From contig NZ_AP024488.1 of the NCBI RefSeq assembly GCF_021654575.1, positions 2,108,001 through 2,172,000 on the forward strand: a stretch of DNA of 64,000 nucleotides, read 5' to 3'. Shown in pieces: positions 47,654 through 56,780 of this stretch. The notes beneath the pieces are model-generated. The model saw only the letters and a list, made by a program, of their open reading frames with translations. It made no database searches and was not told the origin of the DNA. Both the position numbers and the translations under genes were made by a program. The number at the start of each line of letters is the position of its first letter. The first letter of the stretch is position 1. The stretch is from Desulfoluna limicola (GTDB lineage: Bacteria > Desulfobacterota > Desulfobacteria > Desulfobacterales > Desulfolunaceae).

Positions 47654-48739
47654 TTAGCCGGCCTCCTTTTTGAAACTCACGTCGTCATGGTCCTCTTCGC
47701 GAATGGTGGCAACAATGCGTTTGAGTTCCGGTTCAAGACCCACAAACAGCTCCGCCAACCAGGGGTCAAACTGCCGCCCGGCCCACTCGGATATCTCAGC
47801 CAGGGCATCGTCCACGGACCACGCCTTTTTGTAAGGTCTCTCTGAGACAAGGGCATCGAAAACATCACAGATACAGACGATCCGCCCGTGGAGAGGAATC
47901 TCCTCCCCCTTCAGCCCCTTGGAGTACCCGGTTCCGTCCCACCGCTCATGGTGGGTCAATGCGATCTCTTCCGCCATGCGAAGCAAGCGCGATTTGCTGC
48001 CCGACAACAGCATCCCGCCGATCTCGGAGTGGCGTTTCATCGCCTTCCACTCGTCATCCGTCAAGGCTCCCGGCTTCAGAAGAATGGAGTCGGAAATACC
48101 GATTTTTCCGGCATCATGCATGGTGCTGGCCAGGGCAATGATTTCAATGTCATCGTTGGGCAGCCCTGCGGCGCGGCCAAGAAGGCGGCAATAATCGGAA
48201 ATGCGCTGCACATGATGGCCCGTTCCCTCATCCCTGTACTCCGAGGCAAGGCCCAGGCGGTTGATGATCTCCAGCTGGGTCTCCTCCAGCTCGCGGGTTC
48301 GCTCCCGGACAATGTCCTCCAGGGCGATGTTCTGCTGCTTCAGGGCCTCCTGGGCCGTCACCAGGGTCAGGTGAGTCAACACGCGTGCCTTCACTTCGGC
48401 GATGTCAAAGGGCTTGGTGATGTAATCCACCGCACCGTACTCAAATCCCCGGGTTTTGTCCTCAGGCCTGTCCATGGCGGTAATAAAGATGATGGGAATG
48501 CCTGCGGTCTCTGGCTCCTGCTTCAGGCGTCGGCACACCTCGAACCCGTCAAGCTCCGGCATCATGACATCCAGCAGAATCAAGTCCACCTCGTTTCGGT
48601 GGACATAATCAAGGGCCCGCAGCCCGGTCATGGCAACCCCCAGCTTGAACGAATCCCTGAGGGCATGGACCAGGATATCGATGTTGGCCTTGGTATCGTC
48701 AACCAACAGCACTCTACATTGTTTCAAATCCTCAGTCAT
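47654..48739 (-). CDS. Response regulator with HD-GYP output (c-di-GMP phosphodiesterase)
   Basis: ATG 48739 has AGG at 8 nt; an upstream TTG is a weaker choice. The 361-aa protein has a receiver domain (D57 in LLDVMMPE), a coiled coil (about 125-165) and an HD-GYP domain with HDAGK (H208, D209) and HHERWDGTGYSKGLKGEEIP; the Pro of GYP is Ser. Such proteins hydrolyse c-di-GMP when phosphorylated. The hybrid kinase gene ends 57 nt upstream, so the two form a likely signalling pair. Confidence 0.92.
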   Translation of the reverse strand: MTEDLKQCRVLLVDDTKANIDILVHALRDSFKLGVAMTGLRALDYVHRNEVDLILLDVMMPELDGFEVCRRLKQEPETAGIPIIFITAMDRPEDKTRGFEYGAVDYITKPFDIAEVKARVLTHLTLVTAQEALKQQNIALEDIVRERTRELEETQLEIINRLGLASEYRDEGTGHHVQRISDYCRLLGRAAGLPNDDIEIIALASTMHDAGKIGISDSILLKPGALTDDEWKAMKRHSEIGGMLLSGSKSRLLRMAEEIALTHHERWDGTGYSKGLKGEEIPLHGRIVCICDVFDALVSERPYKKAWSVDDALAEISEWAGRQFDPWLAELFVGLEPELKRIVATIREEDHDDVSFKKEAG

Positions 48740-48796
48740 CTTGAACACCTGCCGCAATCGTTTGAGTGTACCGAAACCATTCCGATGCCATTTGAC

Positions 48797-51700
48797 TCAT
48801 GACTCTCCGAACGCACGCTTCAACTGTTTTCCGAGACGTTTCAAGGTTCCTTCTGCCTGTTGGAAGCTGTAGTCCATGACCTCCAGCTCGAGGCTATTTG
48901 TCAACCTCTCACACTCCGGCCCCGCACCGTGAAACGAGAACCGTTCCTTCATTTCATCGAAGAGACGAGCAGACTCCACAGGATCCGATTCTCCAAGGCT
49001 TTTACCAAGTTTCTCAAGCAATGAGAACATTTTTTCCGGATCCATGGCTGGCATGGACTCCCACGGTGTCCCTTTGATTCTCTTGCCATCCAAGAGTCCG
49101 TGTGCCGATGACGCCACCTCAAGAAGGGACTCTTCAAGAAGGGAAAGCAGTTCCTTGCACCGTGTGGCATCGCAATCAAGCGCCGCTTCTTTCATGGCCT
49201 CAGCCCAGGACGCCACATGGATCACGCTGACCGCCGTTGCCTCCTTACTGAGGAGATCCAAGCCCTCTGCCATCGCGTCATAGGCCTCACGCTCCATGTA
49301 ATGCCGCATCACGGTACCGGTCTGGCCGTGTGCCTCCAGAAACCGGGTAAGGGAATCGCCATACATCCCCCACTCCCCTTGGGTGGATGCCAACCCCTCA
49401 GAGACATTGATGCCCGGGAGCATGTACTGGGTTTCCACCGACTCACAAACCGTGTCCGTCTCTTTAATGCAGATGTACTGCCCCTGAGATCCCTGGACAT
49501 TGCGCCTTATGGCGGCAAAAAGCTCGTTTCTGTCAATGGGTTTGGGAACGTAATCGTTCATCCCTGCGGCAAGACACCGCTCCCTGTCACCGTACATGGC
49601 GTGCGCTGTCATGGCAATGATGGGCAGGTCCTCTTTGTGCAGCTCTTTCCGGATATGCCGTGCTGCCTCAAGCCCATCCATCTCCGGCATCTGTACGTCC
49701 ATCAACACGGCATCATACCTATTGTTTGACCGGAGATTCTCGACGGCCTCCAAGCCATTTTCCGCTGTCGCAACCGAGATCCCGGCAGACTTCAGAATCT
49801 CCATGGCCACCATCTGGTTAATGGCGTTGTCCTCCACAAGGAGGATTTTCAAATGCTCAAATTCGCTGTCAGAGATGAGCCCCCTGGAGACGTGGGACCT
49901 TCTCACCGCTTTGAAACCAAACAACTCCATGATGGTATCAAAGAGAATCGACTGCTTGATGGGCTTCATCAGAAAACCGTCGGAGCCTTCTTTTTTGGCC
50001 CGTTCCACCTCCTGATCCCTGACGTAGGCACTGATACAGATCACAGCGGGTGGGTGCTCACCCGACTGGCGTTTGATCTGTGCCACGGCATCGATGCCAT
50101 CCATGTTCGGCAGGCGGATATCCATGATGACAAGGGCAAAGGGGTCCTTTGCCTGGCTTCGATGGTGGAGTTCCAGAGCCATCTCCGCCGTGTTGGCCAT
50201 CTCCGTCCGAAAGCCGAAGGCCTCCATGTACCTTTTAAGAATCATCAGGGTCGATGGGTTGTCATCCACCACGAGCACCTTGTTGCCCCGGAGATTCGGG
50301 GGAAGGGCCATGTCCGTGTTCCGACTTTCACCGGGCATGAGCTTGACTTCCATGGTGAACTGGAAGGTGCTCCCCCTTCCCGGCTCACTCTCAACCCAGA
50401 TGTCACCGTCGAGCATGTTGACAATTTTTCTGCAAATGGCAAGGCCAAGGCCGGTGCCCCCATACTTTCGTGTGGTGGAACCGTCCGCCTGGGCAAAGGC
50501 TTCAAAGAGATGAGCCATCTTATCGGAGTCGATGCCGATGCCTGTATCCCGAACAGCCAGATGCAGTTTAGCAGCCTTTAAATCCACGTACTGCGTTTGA
50601 ACGGAAATGCAGATTTCACCCCTGTTGGTGAATTTAAAGGCGTTCGCGGTCAGGTTTGCCAGAACCTGACGCAGGCGCAGGGGATCGGAAATCACCTTTC
50701 GGGGCACATCATCCGCGATGTCGATAATCAGCTCCAGGTCCTTGTCCATGCTCTTTTCAAGAAACATGTCGGCAACTTCTTCAACCACGTCTCGAATCGC
50801 CATGGGAATCTTTTCCAGGTCGAGCTTTCCGGCATCAATCTTGGAAAAGTCCAGGATATCGTTTATGAGCTCCAGCAACGAACGCGAGGACGAGCGCACG
50901 ATGTTGATATACTCTTTCTGTTTCTGAGAGAGCTCGGTCCCGAGAACAAGATCGCACATACCGATGATCGCATTCATGGGCGTCCGGATTTCATGGCTCA
51001 TATTGGCCAGGAACTGGCTTTTGGCATGGCCCGATGCATCGGCTTCTTCCTTGGCAAGTTTCAACTGCCTGTTGGCCTCCATCAACTCCGCGGTCCGCTC
51101 CTCCACGCGACGCTCCAACTCATCATGGGCCTCTTTCAACGCCCTTTCCGCCTGCTTGCGAAGGGAGATATCAATAACCGAGGCCACGCTGCGTCTGGCC
51201 CCATGATCGTAATTGACCTCGGCAAAGACATCGATCACCTCTCCACTTTTTCGTACCAGCCTGAACTCATACTCCCGGGGAGGTTCCTGCCCGTTTTGCA
51301 CCCGCGATTTATGTTCATGGCGCATGCGCTTAAGGTCACTGGCCTCCACAAATTCAATCCACCTCACCTTGCCTTCAATTTCATGGCGTTTGAATCCGGT
51401 GATCTTTTCAAAGCGGGCATTGGCCTGGGAGATGATGAGGTTGTCTTCCACTATGATGGCCCCACCACCGGTGTTCTCAAAGATGCTCCGATATTTTTGC
51501 TCACTGTGGGCCAGCGCCTCGGTGCGGCGAATGGTCTCATGCCTGAATGTTTCAATACGGAAGATAAACTTGTAGACATACCAGATAATAATGATGCAGA
51601 AGAAAAGGAGAAAATACTCCATGGTGTGAAACTGGCCACAGGCATAGCGAATACCTACGGACAACGGAGCCATCAACAGCGTTGCCGTTGCAAGGAGTTG

Positions 51701-52081
51701 GAAAGCCCGGATACCATATTGAATGGCATTGCCGACGATCACAATGACCGTATAGAGCATCAAGGGTGGCGGAATGGTGGGATCGTAAAGCCAGACAAGC
51801 CAGGCAAGGGCGAGATCAGAAAAAATCGTGGCACGAACAAGCCCCCAGGTGGGCCCCTGCACGCGAAGAAAGAAAAACAGGCCCCCCTGAAAAAGGACAT
51901 AGGCTGAGGCAAATGCCAGGGCTATGGCAGGGGGGATGATGGCGGAGGGGGGAGCGGCCGACCAGTAGACGCCCCAGAAAAGCAGAAGTGACGCACGGAT
52001 AAAATACTGAAGGCCAGGAACCGGTCTCCTGCGCCCCCATTCAGAAACGGGCGCTTCAAGGTCGTTGTGTTTTATATGCAT
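48797..52081 (-). CDS. Hybrid sensor kinase with two receivers and a degenerate Hpt domain
   Basis: The 1094-aa protein starts at ATG 52081 (an upstream TTG is possible). Order: about six membrane helices (25-190), PAS (about 205-320), DHp with SHEIRTPMN (H363), HATPase (GGTGLGLAICRK), receiver 1 (D654 in MDIRLP), receiver 2 (D795 in MDVQMPE) and a C-terminal helical region. The last part aligns in plan with Hpt domains (GLA start, YDAMAEGLDLLSKEA), but the His of AHxLKG is Glu (E939). Phosphotransfer through Hpt is therefore not expected; receiver 2 may phosphorylate the HD-GYP regulator directly or by another Hpt. The membrane sensor has no periplasmic domain of note. Confidence 0.92.
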   Translation of the reverse strand: MHIKHNDLEAPVSEWGRRRPVPGLQYFIRASLLLFWGVYWSAAPPSAIIPPAIALAFASAYVLFQGGLFFFLRVQGPTWGLVRATIFSDLALAWLVWLYDPTIPPPLMLYTVIVIVGNAIQYGIRAFQLLATATLLMAPLSVGIRYACGQFHTMEYFLLFFCIIIIWYVYKFIFRIETFRHETIRRTEALAHSEQKYRSIFENTGGGAIIVEDNLIISQANARFEKITGFKRHEIEGKVRWIEFVEASDLKRMRHEHKSRVQNGQEPPREYEFRLVRKSGEVIDVFAEVNYDHGARRSVASVIDISLRKQAERALKEAHDELERRVEERTAELMEANRQLKLAKEEADASGHAKSQFLANMSHEIRTPMNAIIGMCDLVLGTELSQKQKEYINIVRSSSRSLLELINDILDFSKIDAGKLDLEKIPMAIRDVVEEVADMFLEKSMDKDLELIIDIADDVPRKVISDPLRLRQVLANLTANAFKFTNRGEICISVQTQYVDLKAAKLHLAVRDTGIGIDSDKMAHLFEAFAQADGSTTRKYGGTGLGLAICRKIVNMLDGDIWVESEPGRGSTFQFTMEVKLMPGESRNTDMALPPNLRGNKVLVVDDNPSTLMILKRYMEAFGFRTEMANTAEMALELHHRSQAKDPFALVIMDIRLPNMDGIDAVAQIKRQSGEHPPAVICISAYVRDQEVERAKKEGSDGFLMKPIKQSILFDTIMELFGFKAVRRSHVSRGLISDSEFEHLKILLVEDNAINQMVAMEILKSAGISVATAENGLEAVENLRSNNRYDAVLMDVQMPEMDGLEAARHIRKELHKEDLPIIAMTAHAMYGDRERCLAAGMNDYVPKPIDRNELFAAIRRNVQGSQGQYICIKETDTVCESVETQYMLPGINVSEGLASTQGEWGMYGDSLTRFLEAHGQTGTVMRHYMEREAYDAMAEGLDLLSKEATAVSVIHVASWAEAMKEAALDCDATRCKELLSLLEESLLEVASSAHGLLDGKRIKGTPWESMPAMDPEKMFSLLEKLGKSLGESDPVESARLFDEMKERFSFHGAGPECERLTNSLELEVMDYSFQQAEGTLKRLGKQLKRAFGES

Positions 52082-52341
52082 ACCGTCAGTCGGGTCTCGG
52101 GGATGGGCCAAGATGGCACGTTAACATTGTTTACCCATACTAACACATCAAGTTGCGGATTTTCAATGAGACCTCTGCATCGAATCGGTCTTACCGACAA
52201 AAGCCAACGACACAGTGATCCCGCAATTAAACACCCCTATTCTTAGTGAACAAATATCACCAAGTCAACCCACTTCCCTGTTCAGGCCCTTTTTTAGTGC
52301 ATATTCCGCACATCTCAGGGCACCGAAGGGTCGTTTCGCCA

Positions 52342-53994
52342 TTACAGAGCAGGCCTCCCCTTGCCGGGGGTCCCTGCCGCAGGCCGCATGGCGACGCGGA
52401 AGCCAAGGTTGCTGTACCGAAGCCCTTCATGCACAATTCTTCGGGTCTCGAGGGTACACTTTCCGGAGCTTTGATTCCAGCTGCCACCCCGAATCACCTT
52501 TTCACGCCCCCCCACACCCCTGTCGCTGAAACAGGCCACAATCTCCCGGCACCATTCCTGAACATTGCCGCACATGTCGTAGAGCCCATAGGAATTGGGC
52601 TTCTTCTCCGCAACAGGATGGGTGGAAAAGTCACTGTTGCCCAGATGCCACCCAAGGACATCCAGGTTATCCCCACCGGCATAGAGGGCTTGTTCATCGT
52701 TCCCCCGGGCCGCATAGAGCCACTCGCCTTCGCTTGGAAGAAAGAAGAGCCACGCCCCCCTGTAGGCTTCCGTGAGACGCTTGCAAAAGGCATCTGCCTC
52801 CTTCCAGGACACCATCTCCACGGGCTGATCCGGTGATCTCGGAAAATGAGACGGGTTGGTCCCCATCACCCGCCGCCACTGTGCCTGGGTGACCGGGTGG
52901 ATGCCCATATAAAAACCGGCAATGTCATCGGACCAGAGGTGCCGCTCACTTCGAAGGGTCAATTTCCCGCTCTCCACCCAGTTCATGGCAAGGCCCGTTG
53001 CCTGCTCCACCCAAACGGCCGGAACCTCGGGCTTGACCAAAGGGGCTTCTTCAGGGACAGCCAGAGGCTCGGCAACCGGTTGTGGGGAAACCTCCCCGCC
53101 ACCGTCCAGAATCTCCTTCACCTCGGCAAAGGTTGCCGGCCGCTCAACCCGTTCAAAGGCAAGGCAACGCGAGACAGCGTGGACCAGGGAAGCCGAAAGG
53201 TCATTACGTGAAAATGAGATGCCCTCGTCCCGAACCTTTGCGACCCGGTCGATGAAATCCACCTCTTCATAGGGCAGCTGCCCTTCGCAAAGGTAGTAGA
53301 TCACGAGCCCCAGGGAGTAGACCCCGGAGATCACATCCGACTTCTCGCCCCTCAGGATAAGCTCGGGGGCCGACCAATTGGGGGTAAATTGCGCCCCTGC
53401 ATTGACGGACGAGACAGAACTGACCCTCTTGAGCCCACCCAAATCGCCCATCAGGAGTCTTCCGTGGTCACCGACCAAAATGTTTGAGGGTTTAAAATCG
53501 GTCAACAGGAAGGTTTCACCACTGGCCTTACTCAAACGGTCCATCATGGTGATCAGGTCTTCGGCATAGGACAAAATCCTCTGTGCTGGCAGGGGGTGTT
53601 CGCGCAGGATAAGGTCCTGAAGGTTCTCCCGGCACAGCTCCATGAGGATCACCAGAAAAGCCTGGGCATAGCCGCTGGATATCCGTTTGTCCACAAGGTG
53701 AAAATCATGCACCGTCACCACATCGGGCCCCTTCACCTTTTCATAATAGCTGCAGACGGCATGAAAATCCCGAGACACCTTGGAGTCCAGGTCAATATCG
53801 TTTCTGAAGAGGGTGGACCGTTCCACATGAATGGGAACAACCTTCACCGCCCTTTCTTTGAGCCTGTCCTTGGCGTGGTAGACAGAGCCGTGAATGCCCT
53901 GCCCCAGTTCACCAACAATGTCGTAGGTGGGGAGACACTTCTCTATGATCCCCTTCATTTTATCGAGCATGAACCCCCGCCCCTGCATCCTCAT
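52342..53994 (-). CDS. Ser/Thr protein kinase fused to a formylglycine-generating-enzyme-like domain
   Basis: The protein has 550 aa. The kinase domain (about 24-300) has the glycine loop GELGQGIHGS (28-37), K51, a catalytic loop TDFKPSN (D166, K168, N171) without the usual HR before the Asp, and DLG (D184) instead of DFG. A Pro-rich linker (about 305-325) leads to an FGE/SUMF1-like domain (about 335-545) with the hallmarks PVTQAQW, LPSEGEW, CGNVQEWC and RGGSW. The first FGE catalytic Cys is replaced (RGGSWNQSSGKC), so it is probably a binding module. It is paired with the PP2C gene upstream. Start 53970 is an alternative. Confidence 0.87.
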   Translation of the reverse strand: MRMQGRGFMLDKMKGIIEKCLPTYDIVGELGQGIHGSVYHAKDRLKERAVKVVPIHVERSTLFRNDIDLDSKVSRDFHAVCSYYEKVKGPDVVTVHDFHLVDKRISSGYAQAFLVILMELCRENLQDLILREHPLPAQRILSYAEDLITMMDRLSKASGETFLLTDFKPSNILVGDHGRLLMGDLGGLKRVSSVSSVNAGAQFTPNWSAPELILRGEKSDVISGVYSLGLVIYYLCEGQLPYEEVDFIDRVAKVRDEGISFSRNDLSASLVHAVSRCLAFERVERPATFAEVKEILDGGGEVSPQPVAEPLAVPEEAPLVKPEVPAVWVEQATGLAMNWVESGKLTLRSERHLWSDDIAGFYMGIHPVTQAQWRRVMGTNPSHFPRSPDQPVEMVSWKEADAFCKRLTEAYRGAWLFFLPSEGEWLYAARGNDEQALYAGGDNLDVLGWHLGNSDFSTHPVAEKKPNSYGLYDMCGNVQEWCREIVACFSDRGVGGREKVIRGGSWNQSSGKCTLETRRIVHEGLRYSNLGFRVAMRPAAGTPGKGRPAL

Positions 53995-54030
53995 TCAACC
54001 CAGCGTGTTGCATCCCGTTCAAAGCTCCCG

Positions 54031-54813
54031 TCATCCCGCCACGCGGGCAATAATAAATGTGGTGTTGTCCTTCAGGGTTTTGCGTTTCAACTCTGTACGC
54101 AGTCGCGCGACACCTGTGATGGGGTTGGGTCCCAGAACCGTCTCCATCACCTGATCCTCAATCAAATCGGTCACCCCGTCACTGCATAAAATGTAGGTAT
54201 CCTCAGGCATGACATCGACCACTTTGTAGTGAACAGGGGTGTGTCCCCAGAGCTCACTGAAGGCCGACCCAACACCGAAACTGACCACATTGCGGTAAGG
54301 GTGGGTAAAGGCCTCCGACTCGGAAATGACCCCCTTGTCCACCAGGGTCTGGACATAGGAGTGGTCGTGGGAGCAGCGTAGAAGCTCCCCGTCCCGCATC
54401 AGGTACACCCTGCTGTCACCGGCATTAAACACAATGGCCCGATGCTTCGTCACCACCACACCGGCAATGGTGGTGCCGCTGTTCAGGGGAAGTTCGCCTT
54501 CGGCGGCCGTTTGAATCATGTTGAGCAGGATGTCGATGCCCTCGGCTGAGAGGGTCTGATGATTGAAGGAGCGATTGAATTCATCGAGAACAAAGCGGCT
54601 GCAGATATCTCCGGCAGCGTGCCCCCCCATGCCGTCACAGACACAGTAGGTCAGGTATTCGGCTTCGTCCTCGGATTCAAGTTCCAGGCTGGACTGTTGA
54701 TATATGCGCGTGCCCACCAAAACGGCATCTTCCTGACCGCCCCTGGGCCCGATATCCATAAAGGTTCGGTGTTCAACCTTCACCCTGTTTCTTTCTCTGC
54801 TATCCTGACTCAT
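54031..54813 (-). CDS. PP2C-type Ser/Thr protein phosphatase (Stp1-like)
   Basis: The protein has 260 aa and AAGGGA 7 nt before its ATG. It has the metal-binding and core motifs of bacterial PPM/PP2C phosphatases: GGQEDA near 25-30, CDGMGGHAAGD, SGTTIAG, NAGDSRVY, CSDGVTD and LKDNTTFI. It is a soluble enzyme that removes phosphate from Ser/Thr, probably reversing the kinase encoded 36 nt downstream. No type VI secretion genes accompany the pair, unlike the PpkA/PppA systems. Substrates unknown. Confidence 0.92.
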   Translation of the reverse strand: MSQDSRERNRVKVEHRTFMDIGPRGGQEDAVLVGTRIYQQSSLELESEDEAEYLTYCVCDGMGGHAAGDICSRFVLDEFNRSFNHQTLSAEGIDILLNMIQTAAEGELPLNSGTTIAGVVVTKHRAIVFNAGDSRVYLMRDGELLRCSHDHSYVQTLVDKGVISESEAFTHPYRNVVSFGVGSAFSELWGHTPVHYKVVDVMPEDTYILCSDGVTDLIEDQVMETVLGPNPITGVARLRTELKRKTLKDNTTFIIARVAG

Positions 54814-55103
54814 TCAGAGGTCCCTTCCCTTCAACGTCGTCCTGGTCCACGGTATCACAGTTGATATATACAAACATAACGTGATTGATTTTTGCCAAGG
54901 CCACCATGGCGAATTCTCGATGATTTACGCGTCACCCGTCACGGGCAAGTACCCTTTGGCACCCAACCGGTATGAGGCACGGAAGCGATGGCAAGCCCAT
55001 CGTTTTTGATGGAATTATAACCGAAGATATGCCACTATGGCGCCAAAAGGACAGCGTCGGGCCAGGACTCACGTGACGGGATTAACGGCAGACAAACGCC
55101 CCG
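54814..55103. other. Divergent intergenic region
   Basis: Holds the promoters of the phosphatase (-) and darP (+). Only the darP promoter is recognisable. No repeat element of the main family is present. Confidence 0.4.
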
Positions 55104-55131
55104 TTGAACGCAGGTTGGTTCTATATATAAG
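55104..55131 (+). promoter_or_regulatory. Sigma-70-type promoter of darP
   Basis: TTGAAC (55104-55109), a 16-nt spacer and TATAAG (55126-55131) within a TATATATAAG run. Transcription should start near 55138, which favours the ATG at 55162. Confidence 0.55.
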
Positions 55132-55161
55132 ATCATCATGGGAAATGTAGCAAGAACTATT

Positions 55162-55665
55162 ATGGACACAGAAAACAGATCAGACATCTACAAAAGCCGA
55201 ACCCAAATCAAGAAAGAGTCTGAAGAACTCCAAAAGTTGGGTGAACGCCTCATCAAACTCACCCCGGGCCAGCTTAAAAACATCGACATCCCGAACGAGT
55301 TGCGCAAAGCCATCACGGATGCCCGACAGATCTCCGCCCGAAAGGCCGCCCACCGGAACCGACAATTTATCGGAGCCCTGATGCGGGAATGTGACCCGGA
55401 CCCTATCCTGGAGGCCCTCGAGAAGCTGGAAGCGGGGCTCTCCATATCCCCCAAGCGTGAAGCCCCCGTCGTGAGCCCCTGGGTCGAAGCCATCCTTGAA
55501 AACGACGAGGCCATCGAGTCTTTCCTCACCGACCACCCTTCCGGTGACCGCCAACGAATCCGCCAGCTGAAGCGAAACGCCCTCAAAAAAAGAGGCACCG
55601 CACCTACGGGAAAGGAATTCAAAGACCTCGCTGCCTGCATCCAGGAAGTACTTAACAGGTCTTAG
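55162..55665 (+). CDS. darP: Ribosome-associated protein DarP (YjgA, DUF615)
   Basis: The product is 167 aa from ATG 55162 or 175 aa from the ATG at 55138; the promoter position favours the shorter. The family text is clear: SRTQIKKESEELQKLGERLIKL, DIPNELRKAITDARQI and RRRQFIG-like HRNRQFIGALMR near the middle. The late SGDRQRIRQLKRNALKK matches DRQQLRTLIRNAKKE of E. coli. In E. coli this highly basic protein helps late assembly of the 50S subunit. It stands alone. Confidence 0.88.
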   Translation: MDTENRSDIYKSRTQIKKESEELQKLGERLIKLTPGQLKNIDIPNELRKAITDARQISARKAAHRNRQFIGALMRECDPDPILEALEKLEAGLSISPKREAPVVSPWVEAILENDEAIESFLTDHPSGDRQRIRQLKRNALKKRGTAPTGKEFKDLAACIQEVLNRS

Positions 55666-55880
55666 CTCGTTGAGACTGTCAAGCCCGAACGTAACGACCG
55701 AAAGAACCACGCCAAATCGCACCGATGCCTAACACTCTGACATGCGGGTATTTTCCAACCCCACGCCCCCGCATGTCATTCCTCCCTCGCCCCAGCCACC
55801 CCACCCGAAAACACTCACCCCCCTAAGAAATCTGTTGTAAAGACCTCCTCTTCATGGTTATTTAGAAGTAATTGATTTAT

Positions 55881-55907
55881 TACCTATCCCCAAGAAAGGC
55901 ATAGGTA
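55881..55907 (+). promoter_or_regulatory. Small hairpin in the csp upstream region
   Basis: TACCTAT (55881-55887) and ATAGGTA (55901-55907) form a 7-bp stem about 80 nt before the csp start, in an AT-rich stretch that probably includes the promoter and leader. A cold-sensing role is only a guess. The rest of 55666-55986 shows nothing recognisable. Confidence 0.35.
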
Positions 55908-55986
55908 TTTATCTCAACCCCCCAACCACCAGACTCACCCCAAAGCATGGCCCCTGTATGATGTAGAATTGAAAAGGAGAATTCGT

Positions 55987-56187
55987 TTGGCTACTGGAAA
56001 AGTAAAATGGTTCAGCGACAAGAAGGGATTCGGGTTTATTGAACTGGAAGGCGATGCCGACGTCTTTGTTCACTTCACCGAAATAACCATGGAAGGCTTC
56101 AAAACCCTGACAGAAGGCGAACTCGTCAACTTTGAAATCATCGAAACAGACAGGGGGCCCAGCGCCCGCAATGTGATCAAGGCCTGA
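55987..56187 (+). CDS. csp: Cold-shock domain protein
   Basis: The TTG at 55987 is the start, since AAGGAG lies 7 nt before it and the 66-aa product then begins with the canonical [19 protein letters not shown]. It has the RNA-binding motifs KGFGFI and VFVHF. The fold is a single OB domain that binds single-stranded RNA/DNA. This copy is acidic toward the C-terminus ([18 protein letters not shown]) and ends like many CspA-type proteins. A GC-rich repeated hairpin follows. Confidence 0.92.
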   Translation: MATGKVKWFSDKKGFGFIELEGDADVFVHFTEITMEGFKTLTEGELVNFEIIETDRGPSARNVIKA

Positions 56188-56212
56188 TCAAGTCGGCCCA
56201 CCCCAAAGAACA

Positions 56213-56252
56213 GCCCGGCCAGGCAAGCCTGGCCGGGCAAGCCTGGCCGGGC
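56213..56252. repeat. GC-rich hairpin with an extra half copy
   Basis: GCCCGGCCAGGC (56213-56224) and GCCTGGCCGGGC (56227-56238) pair perfectly over 12 bp with a 2-nt loop. A second copy of the right arm follows at 56241-56252. There is no T run, so a standard terminator is doubtful. It lies 26 nt after the csp stop. Confidence 0.75.
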
Positions 56253-56309
56253 ATCGGAACAACATCCAACCCACCGACGACGGGCACCTCGCCGCCGGCT
56301 CACGTCACA

Positions 56310-56780
56310 CTACTCTCCCCCTGCGTACAGACAGACGCGCCGCCTCCCCTTGAACAACAGGACCCCCACGGCAGGAATCAGCATGGCCGTATCGCGCCAC
56401 ACCGTCCCCCAGCCCGTGGTGTCGCCCCCAGCCCCAAAACATCCGCAATCAAAGGTGTAGCCCCGGGCGATGTTGAAGACAATTGCCGCCATAAAAACCA
56501 GCAGCAGGCCTGAAACCAGCCCCGACGATGAGGCAGGCCAAACACCAAGCAGAAGCCCCCCTCCTGCCAGGACCTCCACCCACGGCAACACAATGGCCGT
56601 GATATTGACCAGGCCGCCGGGAAGAATGCCGTAGCCGTAAATGGTCTTGGCAAACCCGTTGGGATCGATGATCTTCTGCACACCCGCATAGACAAATAGC
56701 GCACCAAGAACCCACCTCGACAGCAACTCCAGAACAGGCAACACCTGGGCCATCAGCCCCTTTTCAGAATCAGTTCCCAT
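56310..56780 (-). CDS. DoxX/MauE-like membrane protein
   Basis: ATG 56780 shares its first base with the rhodanese stop (TAATG), and GGAGGG lies 7 nt upstream. The 156-aa protein has four helices (about 15-35, 50-70, 75-98, 120-145). A FDCGCFG motif near 108-114 is characteristic of MauE/DoxX-type proteins linked to thiol redox or methylamine dehydrogenase maturation. It is last in the murJ-ftsB-TPR-rhodanese operon, where a rhodanese just before it also suggests sulfur or disulfide chemistry at the membrane. Exact role unknown. Confidence 0.82.
   Translation of the reverse strand: MGTDSEKGLMAQVLPVLELLSRWVLGALFVYAGVQKIIDPNGFAKTIYGYGILPGGLVNITAIVLPWVEVLAGGGLLLGVWPASSSGLVSGLLLVFMAAIVFNIARGYTFDCGCFGAGGDTTGWGTVWRDTAMLIPAVGVLLFKGRRRVCLYAGGE

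Noticed and set aside
52342..54813. Part of a type VI secretion locus (PpkA/PppA pair)
   Set aside because: No tss/tag genes are within the window on either side.
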